Of a stretch of DNA of 10,745 bases, positions 1 to 6,039 are shown piece after piece (position 1 is the stretch's first letter; every line of letters begins with the position of its first letter). Origin of the DNA: Palsa-739 sp036512155 (GTDB taxonomy: Bacteria; Actinomycetota; Thermoleophilia; Gaiellales; Gaiellaceae); NCBI GenBank assembly GCA_036512155.1, contig DATCBD010000021.1, positions 1-10,745 of the forward strand, written 5' to 3'. The notes under the pieces are model-generated. The model saw only the letters and a program-made list of their open reading frames with translations, was not told the origin of the DNA and did no database searches. The position numbers and the translations under genes were made by a program.

Positions 1-95
1 CGAATCTCGTGCGCCTCTCCGTCGGGATCGAGTCGGCCGAGGATCTCATCCTCGATCTCGAGCACGCGCTGAAGCCCGCCGCCGTCCGCGCGTGA
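1..95 (+). CDS. C-terminal end of a Cys/Met metabolism PLP-dependent enzyme (cystathionine gamma-synthase/lyase type), 5' partial
   Basis: Only the last 30 codons are in the window, read from base 3 to the TGA at 93-95. The tail begins NLVRLSVGIESAEDLILDLE and ends in a short Ala/Arg-rich stretch. In cystathionine gamma-synthase, cystathionine lyase and O-acetylhomoserine sulfhydrylase proteins the C terminus typically reads as a strand (LVRLSVGIE), then 'dLixDLxxAL', and this tail matches well. These are cytosolic trans-sulfuration or sulfhydrylation enzymes. The substrate cannot be told from the tail, because the PLP lysine and the substrate-binding residues lie outside the window. The stop codon overlaps the GTG start of the pyrophosphatase gene (GTGA at 92-95), so the two genes are probably translationally coupled. 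The family call rests on recognising this short motif. Confidence 0.72.
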   Translation, partial: NLVRLSVGIESAEDLILDLEHALKPAAVRA

Positions 96-577
96 ACGAG
101 GACGCGGTCGTCTTCGTCGAGATCCCGTCCGGGTCTCGCAATAAATACGAGTGGGACGAGGAGCTCGGCGGCATCGTGCTCGACCGCCGCCTGTTCACCT
201 CGATGACGTATCCCGCCGACTACGGCTACGTCGAGGGGACGCTCGCCGAGGACGGCGACCCGCTCGACGCGCTCGTGCTCGTCGCGGAGCCGACGTTCCC
301 GGGCTGCCGCATCCGCGTGCGGCTGATCGGCGTCTTCCACATGAGCGACGAGAAAGGCCCTGATGAGAAGGTGCTGTGCGTGCCGCTCGGCGATCCGTCG
401 TTCGCGCGCGTGCGCGACGTCCACGACGTCAACGCCGAGCTGCGCGATGAGATCGAGCACTTCTTCCAGCGCTACAAGGACCTCGAGCCGTCAAAGAAGA
501 CGGAGACGCGCGGCTGGGGAAACCGGGCCGAGGCGGAGAAGATCGTCGCCGACGCTCGCGAGCGCGCTTCAGCCTGA
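92..577 (+). CDS. ppa: Inorganic pyrophosphatase, soluble family I
   Basis: Cytosolic enzyme that hydrolyses pyrophosphate to two phosphates with Mg2+, pulling forward nucleic-acid, aminoacyl-tRNA and activated-sulfur synthesis. The 161-residue protein is slightly shorter than the 175-residue E. coli enzyme. It carries the family signature DGDPLD at residues 54-59, whose Asp54, Asp56 and Asp59 are metal ligands. Other expected active-site residues are visible: Lys18 and Glu20 in the N-terminal EIPxGxxxKYE motif, Arg32 or Arg33, Tyr40 and Tyr44 (YPADYGY), Asp86, Asp91 and Lys93 (MSDEKGPDEK), and Tyr128-Lys129. The start is GTG at 92, overlapping the upstream stop by four bases. There is no convincing ribosome-binding site nearby, which fits coupling to the upstream gene. 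The last nine bases overlap the end of the convergent ROK kinase gene. Nothing looks inactivated. Confidence 0.96.
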   Translation: MNEDAVVFVEIPSGSRNKYEWDEELGGIVLDRRLFTSMTYPADYGYVEGTLAEDGDPLDALVLVAEPTFPGCRIRVRLIGVFHMSDEKGPDEKVLCVPLGDPSFARVRDVHDVNAELRDEIEHFFQRYKDLEPSKKTETRGWGNRAEAEKIVADARERASA

Positions 578-1531
578 GACGAGCAGTGCGGCGCCGAGCC
601 CGCCGCCGTTGTCCCCGAGCTCGGTGAGCACGAACGTCGGCGGCCGGTCATCGACGAAGAGATGCGGCTGCGCCGCATCGGCGATGCGCTCCACGTACGG
701 TGCGCCGAGGCGCGTGCCCAGCCCGCCGCCGACGACGACCGCGTCGACGTCGACCATGTTCTGGACCGAGCCGATGCCGGCGCCGAGCGCCTCCACGGCC
801 TCGTCGATGAGGTTCCGCGCGAGCTTGTCCTCCTCCTCGAGGGCAACGGCCCACACGCCGCTCGTCAGCCGCTCGCGCTGACGCTTCTCCATGATCTTGA
901 ACAGCTTCGTCTTGGTGCCGGCGTCCTCGGCTTTGCGCGCGGTGCGCTCCATCGCCGCCCGGCCTGCGTAGGCCTCGAGGCAGCCGCGCCGCCCGCACGG
1001 GCAGCGGCGCCCGCCGAGCTTGACCACGACGTGGCCGAGCTCACCCGCGGAGCCGCGTCCGAGCCACAGCTTCCCGTCCAGCACGAGGGCGCCGCCGACG
1101 CCGGTTCCCCACCAGACGCCGAGGAAGGAGCGGTACGTGCGTCCGGCGCCGAGCACGCGCTCCGCCTCGACCGCGACGCGGACGTCGTTGCCGATGCGCA
1201 CGGGGATGCCGAGGTCGCCGCTGAGCTCGGCTGCGAGCGGATAGACCGACTCCCAGTCGGGGAGGTTGCCGGCGCGCGCGAGCGTGCCCGCGGCCGCGTC
1301 GACCTCGCCGGGCGCACCCACGCCCACGCCAGCGAGCGCCGAGATCTCCGCCCCTGCCGACGACGCCGCCGCGCGCATGGCCACGGCGAGCTCGCGCACC
1401 ACCGCCGCAGGCCCGCCGTCGGTCGGCGTCGGAACGCGCGACTGCCCGCGGATCTCGTTGGCGTCGTCGACGACGATCGCCTCGATCTTCGTCCCGCCCA
1501 GATCCAGTCCTCCGCGCAGCGTCATGATCAT
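569..1531 (-). CDS. ROK-family sugar kinase, probable glucokinase
   Basis: ROK proteins phosphorylate hexoses or N-acylhexosamines with ATP, or act as repressors when fused to a helix-turn-helix. This one has no DNA-binding domain, so it is a kinase. Visible in its 320 residues are the phosphate-binding motif DLGGTK at 10-15, the catalytic Asp116 in GNDVRVA, the second phosphate/adenosine segment GTGVGG at 142-147, and the ROK sugar/zinc motif. That motif comprises GELGH at 163-167 (Glu164, His167) followed by CPCGRRGC with Cys177, Cys179 and Cys184 as zinc ligands. Glucose is the likeliest substrate by family frequency, but mannose, fructose or N-acetylmannosamine cannot be excluded. The first ATG (1531) and a second one two codons later (1525) both lie in a palindrome shared with the divergent gene's 5' end. 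No clear ribosome-binding site separates them. The 3' end overlaps ppa by nine bases. Confidence 0.92.
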   Translation of the reverse strand: MIMTLRGGLDLGGTKIEAIVVDDANEIRGQSRVPTPTDGGPAAVVRELAVAMRAAASSAGAEISALAGVGVGAPGEVDAAAGTLARAGNLPDWESVYPLAAELSGDLGIPVRIGNDVRVAVEAERVLGAGRTYRSFLGVWWGTGVGGALVLDGKLWLGRGSAGELGHVVVKLGGRRCPCGRRGCLEAYAGRAAMERTARKAEDAGTKTKLFKIMEKRQRERLTSGVWAVALEEEDKLARNLIDEAVEALGAGIGSVQNMVDVDAVVVGGGLGTRLGAPYVERIADAAQPHLFVDDRPPTFVLTELGDNGGGLGAALLVSG

Positions 1532-1547
1532 GCGTGAGGATATCCCC
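1523..1547. promoter_or_regulatory. Compact divergent start region between the ROK kinase and MBL hydrolase genes
   Basis: The two divergent genes are separated by at most 16 to 22 bases, depending on start choice. The segment contains two perfect palindromes, CATGATCATG (1523-1532) and GGATATCC (1538-1545). The first encodes Met-Ile-Met in both directions. The second sits beside the hydrolase ribosome-binding site. There is no room for two conventional promoters between the genes, so at least one must lie inside the opposite coding sequence, or one transcript must have little or no leader. I cannot assign -10 or -35 boxes with confidence. Confidence 0.4.
1534..1540 (+). promoter_or_regulatory. 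Ribosome-binding site that decides the MBL hydrolase start
   Basis: GTGAGGA lies 7 bases upstream of the GTG at 1548, the best Shine-Dalgarno placement in this region. The in-frame ATGs at 1524 and 1530 have nothing comparable upstream, so GTG 1548 is preferred. Confidence 0.6.
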
Positions 1548-2387
1548 GTGCCGGAGCCGATCGAACTCCACCATCAAGGCGTCGAGCGCTCGATCGGCTG
1601 CTACCTCCTCGACACGGACGACGGCCCGGCCCTCTTCGACTGCGGCCCAAGCACGACGATCGCCGCATTGAAGGTGGGGCTCGCGGCCGAAGGCCTCCGG
1701 CTCGTGGACATCCGGCACCTGCTGCTCAGCCACATCCACCTCGACCATGCCGGCGCGGCCGGGGCTCTCGTCCGCGAGCACCCCGCGCTGCAGGTCCACG
1801 TGTCCGAGATCGGCGCACCGCACCTCGTCGACCCGTCCCGGCTCGAACGCAGCGCGCGGCGCCTGTACGGCGACTCCTTCGACACGCTGTGGGGCGAGCT
1901 CACGCCCGTCCCCGCAACGAACCTGCACGTCGTCGGTGATGTGGTGGTCGGCCTCGCGTGCTTCCCGACGCCGGGGCACGCGTCGCACCATGTCTCGTAC
2001 CTTGACGACGACGGCACGCTCTACGCCGGCGATGCCGCCGGGGTGCGCATCCAGCCCGGCCGGTACGTGATGCCGCCGACCCCGCCGCCCGACTTCGACC
2101 TCGAAGCCTGGCAGCGCACGATCGACGAGATGGACCGGCGCGCGCCCGAGCGGCTCGCGCTCATCCACTTCGGCGTCGCGGACGATCCGCCGCGGCACCT
2201 CGCCGACCTGCGGCTGGAGCTCTTCGACTGGGCGGAGTTCGTCCAGGGCGGCGCGTCCGAGGAGGAATTCGTCGCGTACGGCCGCGCCGAGCTCGCGAAC
2301 GCAGGCGAGGACGTCGCGGTGTACGACGTCGCCATGCCGTTGTGGCAGTCCTACCGCGGGCTCGCGCGCTGGGCGGAGACGCGGTGA
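1548..2387 (+). CDS. Metallo-beta-lactamase-fold hydrolase (glyoxalase II-like)
   Basis: A 279-residue dinuclear-metal hydrolase of the MBL superfamily. The diagnostic HxHxDH motif is HIHLDH at residues 62-67. Further ligands are His144 in TPGHASHH, Asp162 in YAGDAAG and His207 in LIHFG, so the full metal set looks intact. The N-terminal core beta-hairpin (GCYLLDTDDGPALFDCG, about residues 17-33) is also typical. Substrates in this superfamily range from thioesters to lactones, phosphodiesters and beta-lactams. No substrate motif is obvious here, and no RNA-processing or sulfur-dioxygenase domain is fused. I chose GTG 1548 over ATG 1524 or 1530 because of the GTGAGGA site. A much longer reading back to 1266 only crosses the antisense of the ROK gene. 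The stop overlaps the GTG of the MFS gene (GTGA, 2384-2387), so the pair is probably one operon. Specific function unknown. Confidence 0.9.
   Translation: MPEPIELHHQGVERSIGCYLLDTDDGPALFDCGPSTTIAALKVGLAAEGLRLVDIRHLLLSHIHLDHAGAAGALVREHPALQVHVSEIGAPHLVDPSRLERSARRLYGDSFDTLWGELTPVPATNLHVVGDVVVGLACFPTPGHASHHVSYLDDDGTLYAGDAAGVRIQPGRYVMPPTPPPDFDLEAWQRTIDEMDRRAPERLALIHFGVADDPPRHLADLRLELFDWAEFVQGGASEEEFVAYGRAELANAGEDVAVYDVAMPLWQSYRGLARWAETR
2375..2378 (+). promoter_or_regulatory. Ribosome-binding site of the MFS transporter gene, inside the MBL gene
   Basis: GGAG sits 5 bases before the GTG at 2384, near the end of the hydrolase reading frame. It supports GTG 2384 as the start and excludes the longer reading from 2342, which would add 14 residues unlike an MFS N terminus. 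Confidence 0.65.
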
Positions 2388-3601
2388 GCCTCGGCCGAAA
2401 CTTCAAGCTGCTGTTCGCCGGCCGCGCCGCTTCGTATATCGGCACGTATCTCGCACCGATCGCGGTTGCGTTCGCGATTCTCGACCTGCACGGCAGCGCC
2501 ACGGCGGTCGGCCTCTCCTTTGCAGCGTGGACGCTCGCGCAGGTGTCGATGCTCTCAATCGGCGGCGTGCTCGGCGACCGCCTGCCCCGGCGCACCGTGA
2601 TGATCGGCTCCGACGTCTGCAGCACGGCTGTGCGCGCGACGATGGGCGTGCTGCTCGTCACCGGCCACGCGCAGGTGTGGGAGCTGATCGCGCTACAAGG
2701 CGCCGGCGGCGCATCGGTGGCCTTCTACAACCCGGCCTTCTACGGCCTCGTGCGCGAGATCGTCCCCACCGAGTCGTTGCAGCGCGCGAACGGCTACCTC
2801 GCGATCGCGCGCTACGCCGCGTTCCCGCTCGGAGCGGCCGCCGGAGGCACGATCGTCGCGACCATCGGCCCGGGCACGGCGCTCCTCGTCGACGGCGGGA
2901 CGTACGCGACGAGCGCGCTCCTGCTCTCCCTCGTGCAGGTGCAGTCGACGGCGCGCGCAACCTCGAGCATCCTCCGCGAGCTGCGCGAGGGATGGAGTGC
3001 GTTCACGGGGACGACGTGGGTGTGGATGGTGACCGCGTGGATCTCGCTCTACTTCGTCATCACGTATGCGCCGTTCTTCGTGCTTGGGCCGTACATCGCC
3101 AAGCACTCGATGGGCGGCGCGAGCACGTGGGCGGCCGTCGTCACCGGAGAAGGCATCGGCGCGCTGCTCGGCAGCATCGCGGGACTGCGACTGCACGTGA
3201 CGAGGCCGCTGGCCTTCGTCGGCTACGTCTTCCTGCCCACGGCGGTGCAGAGCGTGCTCCTCGGCTTCCACGCGTCGGTGGTCGCGCTCGCACCGGCCGC
3301 GGCGCTCGCGGGCTTCGAGTTCGGGTGCGGGTCCGTCGTGTTCGACACGGCGATGCAGCGGACGATCCCGCCGGACAAGCTCGCCCGTGTCGGCGCATAC
3401 TCGTGGATGTCCGCGATGATCTTCTTGCCTGCGGGGTATGCCCTCGCGGGGCCGATCGGATCAGTCGTCGGTCTGCGCGGGTACCTCCTGTTCGGTGCGG
3501 CGTGGCTCGTCGTCAGCACGCTGTTCGTGTATCGGCGGCCGGCGATCCGAGACTTCGCCTACGACGACGAGACCGCCGAGCCCGCGGTCTCGCCGGCCTG
3601 A
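2384..3601 (+). CDS. Major facilitator superfamily transporter, exporter type (EntS-like/MFS_3)
   Basis: A 405-residue integral membrane protein with about twelve hydrophobic segments. It begins NFKLLFAGRAASYIGTYLAP, the usual start of drug/siderophore-exporter-type MFS proteins. The family motif A between helices 2 and 3 is clear: GGVLGDRLPRR at residues 60-70. Helix 4 contains AFYNPAFYGLVREIVPTESL (113-132), and the central cytosolic loop contains LREGWSAF (about 200-207), both features I associate with the MFS_3 branch. The substrate is unknown. Coupling to the upstream MBL hydrolase by a four-base overlap suggests linked expression; whether the hydrolase acts on a transported compound is speculation. 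The final 43 bases overlap the 3' end of the convergent formyltransferase gene, and the charged C-terminal tail of about 15 residues is encoded in that overlap. Confidence 0.9.
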   Translation: MSLGRNFKLLFAGRAASYIGTYLAPIAVAFAILDLHGSATAVGLSFAAWTLAQVSMLSIGGVLGDRLPRRTVMIGSDVCSTAVRATMGVLLVTGHAQVWELIALQGAGGASVAFYNPAFYGLVREIVPTESLQRANGYLAIARYAAFPLGAAAGGTIVATIGPGTALLVDGGTYATSALLLSLVQVQSTARATSSILRELREGWSAFTGTTWVWMVTAWISLYFVITYAPFFVLGPYIAKHSMGGASTWAAVVTGEGIGALLGSIAGLRLHVTRPLAFVGYVFLPTAVQSVLLGFHASVVALAPAAALAGFEFGCGSVVFDTAMQRTIPPDKLARVGAYSWMSAMIFLPAGYALAGPIGSVVGLRGYLLFGAAWLVVSTLFVYRRPAIRDFAYDDETAEPAVSPA

Positions 3602-4431
3602 GCCGGTTCGATCTCGACGAGCCACAGCGGCGCATCGGCGCATTCGATTCTCCAGGCGTCTTCGACCTCGGTGAGCGACGACGCGAGCACGCGCACGGTC
3701 TCGCCGTCCAGATCGAGGAGCGCGCCGCGCAGTTCGCTGCGGGGGATCGTGAACCGCCAGGCCCACACCCGCCGATGCATCTCCACCGCCGGCCGCGCGA
3801 GGTCGATCCACGCCTCGTCGTCCGGCAGGAAGCTCTCGTACTCGCCGCCCTCCGTCTGTGCAATCCCTTCGTCGCCGGCAGCCAGCCGCTCGAGCGCGTC
3901 TCCCATAGCGCCCATCAACACGGGTCCCATGCGTGCGTAGAAGGCGTCCGGGACGGTGTACTCGCCGACCGGCATGGACACCTGCGCGAAGATCGGGCCG
4001 GTGTCGAGCTCGGCGTCCATGCGGTGGACGGTGACGCCGACCTCCTCGTCGCCGTTCCGGATCGCCCATGCGACCGGCACCGGGCCGCGATGCCGCGGCA
4101 GGAGCGACGGATGGCCGTTGAGCCACCCGAGCGGCGGCACGGCGAGCGCGTCGGCCGGGATCTTCCATGGGAAGCCCGTGCAGACGACGAGGTCGGGGCG
4201 CAGCGACGCGAGCAGCGGCGCGATCGCGGACCGGCGGGCGGGAACGATGATGTCGAGCTCGGGCGGCAGCCCGCGCAGAAGGGTGTCGAGCGTGAACTCC
4301 GGGCCGTAGCGGTTCGCGCTGTCGCGGACGGTGAGCAGCCCGACCGGCTCGTGGCCGGCGGCGCGCAACACGGCGTGGAAGCCGAGCGCCACCGGCAGGA
4401 TCCGGGTCACGATGACGACGCGCCAGCTCAC
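3559..4431 (-). CDS. Formyltransferase related to methionyl-tRNA formyltransferase (probable paralogue)
   Basis: A 290-residue protein of the folate-dependent formyltransferase fold, which moves a formyl group from 10-formyltetrahydrofolate to an amine. The catalytic triad is present: Asn105 and His107 in LNGHPSLLPRHRGP, and Asp143 in AELDTGP. The C-terminal part (from about residue 195, with AWIDLARPAVEMHRR near 208-222) resembles the linker and small C-terminal domain of Fmt. The N terminus reads VVIVTRILPVALGFH and lacks the FxGTPxFA motif of genuine Fmt, and there is no neighbouring def, priA or rsmB. I therefore regard it as a paralogue with a different amine substrate rather than the housekeeping fmt. 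The start is GTG at 4431, overlapping the upstream SDR stop (GTGA on the minus strand). The 3' end overlaps the MFS gene. Confidence 0.82.
   Translation of the reverse strand: MSWRVVIVTRILPVALGFHAVLRAAGHEPVGLLTVRDSANRYGPEFTLDTLLRGLPPELDIIVPARRSAIAPLLASLRPDLVVCTGFPWKIPADALAVPPLGWLNGHPSLLPRHRGPVPVAWAIRNGDEEVGVTVHRMDAELDTGPIFAQVSMPVGEYTVPDAFYARMGPVLMGAMGDALERLAAGDEGIAQTEGGEYESFLPDDEAWIDLARPAVEMHRRVWAWRFTIPRSELRGALLDLDGETVRVLASSLTEVEDAWRIECADAPLWLVEIEPAQAGETAGSAVSSS
3568..3592. terminator. Candidate bidirectional terminator hairpin inside the convergent overlap
   Basis: A perfect 9-bp inverted repeat, CGAGACCGC at 3568-3576 and GCGGTCTCG at 3584-3592, with a 7-base loop. It lies within the final codons of both the MFS gene (stop 3599-3601) and the formyltransferase gene (stop 3561-3559), the place expected for a shared terminator. 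No T-run follows on either strand, so it would not be a classical intrinsic terminator. Confidence 0.4.
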
Positions 4432-5156
4432 GTCTCGCGGATGATGCGTCCCCCGGACGATTGCGCCTGCGCCTTGACGACGATCTCGTCGATGTTCACG
4501 TGGAAGGGGCGCGTGAGCGCGAACATGATGCAGTCGGCGATGTCGTCGGGCGTGAGCGGGTCGACGCCCTTGTAGACCGCGTCCGCCTTCGCCTGGTCGC
4601 CCTTGAAGCGGACGACGGAGAACTCCGTCTCTGCGAGCCCGGGGTCGACCGTGGTGATGCGGATCGGGCGGCCGAGCAGGTCCTCGCGCAGCGCATACGT
4701 GAAGCCGCGCACCGCGAATTTCGCAGCGACGTATGTCGCAGCACCTTCATACGCCTGTCGCCCGGCGATCGACCCGAGGTTGACGATGTGACCCTGGTCG
4801 CGAATGTGCGGCAGGCAGAGGCGTGTCATGCGCACGAGCCCACGCACGTCGGTCTCGAAGACCGTGCGCTCGTCCTCCTCGCTCGACTCGTCGAACGGCG
4901 CGCGCCCGAGTGCGAGCCCGGCGTTGTTGATCAAGATGTCGATGCCTCCGAGCTGCTCGACGGCGGCGGCGACGAAGCGCTCGGAGCTCTCCGGATCGGT
5001 GACGTCGAGCTCGAGTGCGACCTCCGTCTCGAGCCGTTCCGTGCGACGTGCGCCGCCTGCGACGCGCACGCCTGCGGCTGCGAGCATCCGGGCCGTCGAC
5101 CGGCCGAAGCCGGACGAGGCGCCCGTGACGATCGCGGTCTTACCGGTTAGGTTCAC
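4428..5156 (-). CDS. Short-chain dehydrogenase/reductase, YdfG-like (3-hydroxy acid dehydrogenase type)
   Basis: A 242-residue classical SDR acting in the cytosol with NAD(P)H. The cofactor motif TGASSGFG is at 11-18, NNAG at 77-80, the catalytic Ser129 is in LGSIAG, and the YxxxK pair is Tyr142/Lys146 (YVAAK). The C-terminal half closely follows E. coli YdfG, an NADP-dependent 3-hydroxy acid/serine dehydrogenase: GLAETEFSVVRFKGD at 173-187, LTPDDIADCI at 201-210 and HVNIDEI at 219-225. This makes a YdfG-like role likely. The Asn usual in the fourth tetrad position is Asp103 here (TDVRG in place of TNxxG). The start is GTG at 5156, giving the usual MxLTGKTAIVTGAS opening. It overlaps the end of the CDF gene by 17 bases, and its stop overlaps the formyltransferase start. 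Confidence 0.92.
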   Translation of the reverse strand: MNLTGKTAIVTGASSGFGRSTARMLAAAGVRVAGGARRTERLETEVALELDVTDPESSERFVAAAVEQLGGIDILINNAGLALGRAPFDESSEEDERTVFETDVRGLVRMTRLCLPHIRDQGHIVNLGSIAGRQAYEGAATYVAAKFAVRGFTYALREDLLGRPIRITTVDPGLAETEFSVVRFKGDQAKADAVYKGVDPLTPDDIADCIMFALTRPFHVNIDEIVVKAQAQSSGGRIIRET

Positions 5157-6039
5157 GGCGCTCGATGCTAACGACCTGGGAGCGTCGAGCGACGTGGTCG
5201 ACCTGCAACGTCGTGTGCCGGAGCCCGAAGCGCTCCGTCAGGAGCTGCTCGAGACGCCTCCGCGCGGCGTGGCAATCGGCGTCGGGCGAGACGAGAACGT
5301 GCGCCGCGAGCGCGGGGAAGCCGCTCGTCACCGTCCACACGTGGAGGTCGTGCACCTCGACGACGTCAGGGTCGGCGGCGAGCGTGGCCGCGACCGCGTC
5401 CGGGTCGATTCCCGCCGGTGCGGCTTCGAGGAAGATCCGGCCGGAGTCGCGCAGGAGCGACCAGCTCGAGCGCAGCATGAGTACTGCGACGAGGAGCCCG
5501 GCGATCGGATCGAACCGGTTCCAGCCGGTGACGAGCACGAGAGCTCCGGCGATCGCAGTCCCGACGAAGGCGGCGAGGTCGGTGGCGACGTGCAGGAACG
5601 CACCGCGGACGTTCAGGCTCGTCCGGTCGGCGCCGGAGAGGACGAGTGTGGCCGCCAGGTTGACGGCGACGCCGACGAGGGCGACTCCGAGGACGATGCC
5701 GCCGTGCACGTGCGGCGGCGATACGAGGCGGCGCACCGACGAGTACACGATGCCGAGCGTCACCAGGAGCAGGACGAGCCCGTTCCCCTGCGCGGCGAGG
5801 ATCTCGGCCCGGCCGAGCCCGAACGTCCACGGCCCGCGCGCGGGACGCGCCGCAAGCGCAGCGGCGGCGAGCGCGGCGGCGAGCGCGGCCGCGTCGGTGA
5901 GCATGTGGCCGGCATCGGCGAGCAGCGCGACCGAGTGGGCGAGGATGCCGCCGGCGACCTCGACCCCCATGAGCGCGACGATCAGCGCGAGCGCGATCGC
6001 CAGGCGGCGCCGGTCTGAGGAACGGTCATGCGCGTGCAA
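5140..6039 (-). CDS. Cation diffusion facilitator zinc/divalent-metal exporter (CzcD/ZitB type)
   Basis: A 299-residue inner-membrane antiporter exporting Zn2+ (possibly also Cd2+ or Co2+) in exchange for protons. The intramembrane metal site is intact: Asp42, His45 and Asp49 in helix 2 (LADAGHMLTDA), and His150 and Asp154 in helix 5 (HVATD). This HD-HD arrangement is the zinc type rather than the manganese or iron types. The cytosolic C-terminal domain (about 205-285) shows the family motifs HDLHVW at 230-235 and HTTLQVDH at 275-282. The N terminus has two His residues (HAHD) before helix 1. The only start upstream of helix 1 is TTG at 6039, within the last codons of the M48 gene (14-base overlap). 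The next Met is inside helix 1. The gene ends with TAA inside the SDR start region. Expression is probably tied to the M48 protease. Confidence 0.93.
   Translation of the reverse strand: MHAHDRSSDRRRLAIALALIVALMGVEVAGGILAHSVALLADAGHMLTDAAALAAALAAAALAARPARGPWTFGLGRAEILAAQGNGLVLLLVTLGIVYSSVRRLVSPPHVHGGIVLGVALVGVAVNLAATLVLSGADRTSLNVRGAFLHVATDLAAFVGTAIAGALVLVTGWNRFDPIAGLLVAVLMLRSSWSLLRDSGRIFLEAAPAGIDPDAVAATLAADPDVVEVHDLHVWTVTSGFPALAAHVLVSPDADCHAARRRLEQLLTERFGLRHTTLQVDHVARRSQVVSIERREPNR
5863..5886. repeat. Two perfect tandem copies of a 12-bp GC-rich unit inside the CDF gene
   Basis: GGCGGCGAGCGC occurs at 5863-5874 and again at 5875-5886. Twelve bases are four codons, so the repeat stays in frame and encodes part of the Ala/Leu-rich segment near residues 52-60 of the transporter. 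It is probably a small slippage product. Confidence 0.6.

Noticed and set aside
553..564. 12-bp perfect palindrome CGCTCGCGAGCG near the ppa/ROK convergent ends
   Set aside because: It leaves no natural loop, lies in coding sequence and is the kind of short CG palindrome expected by chance in such GC-rich DNA; not convincing as a terminator.
1266..1547. N-terminal extension of the MBL hydrolase reading frame
   Set aside because: The extension is antisense to the conserved ROK kinase N-terminal half and has Pro/Ala/Ser-rich composition. GTG 1548 has a good ribosome-binding site.
2527..4575. 682-codon open frame on the plus strand
   Set aside because: It crosses the MFS gene in another frame and then runs antisense to the formyltransferase and SDR genes. 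Its product is a low-complexity Arg/Ala/His-rich string with no motif, an effect of high GC content.
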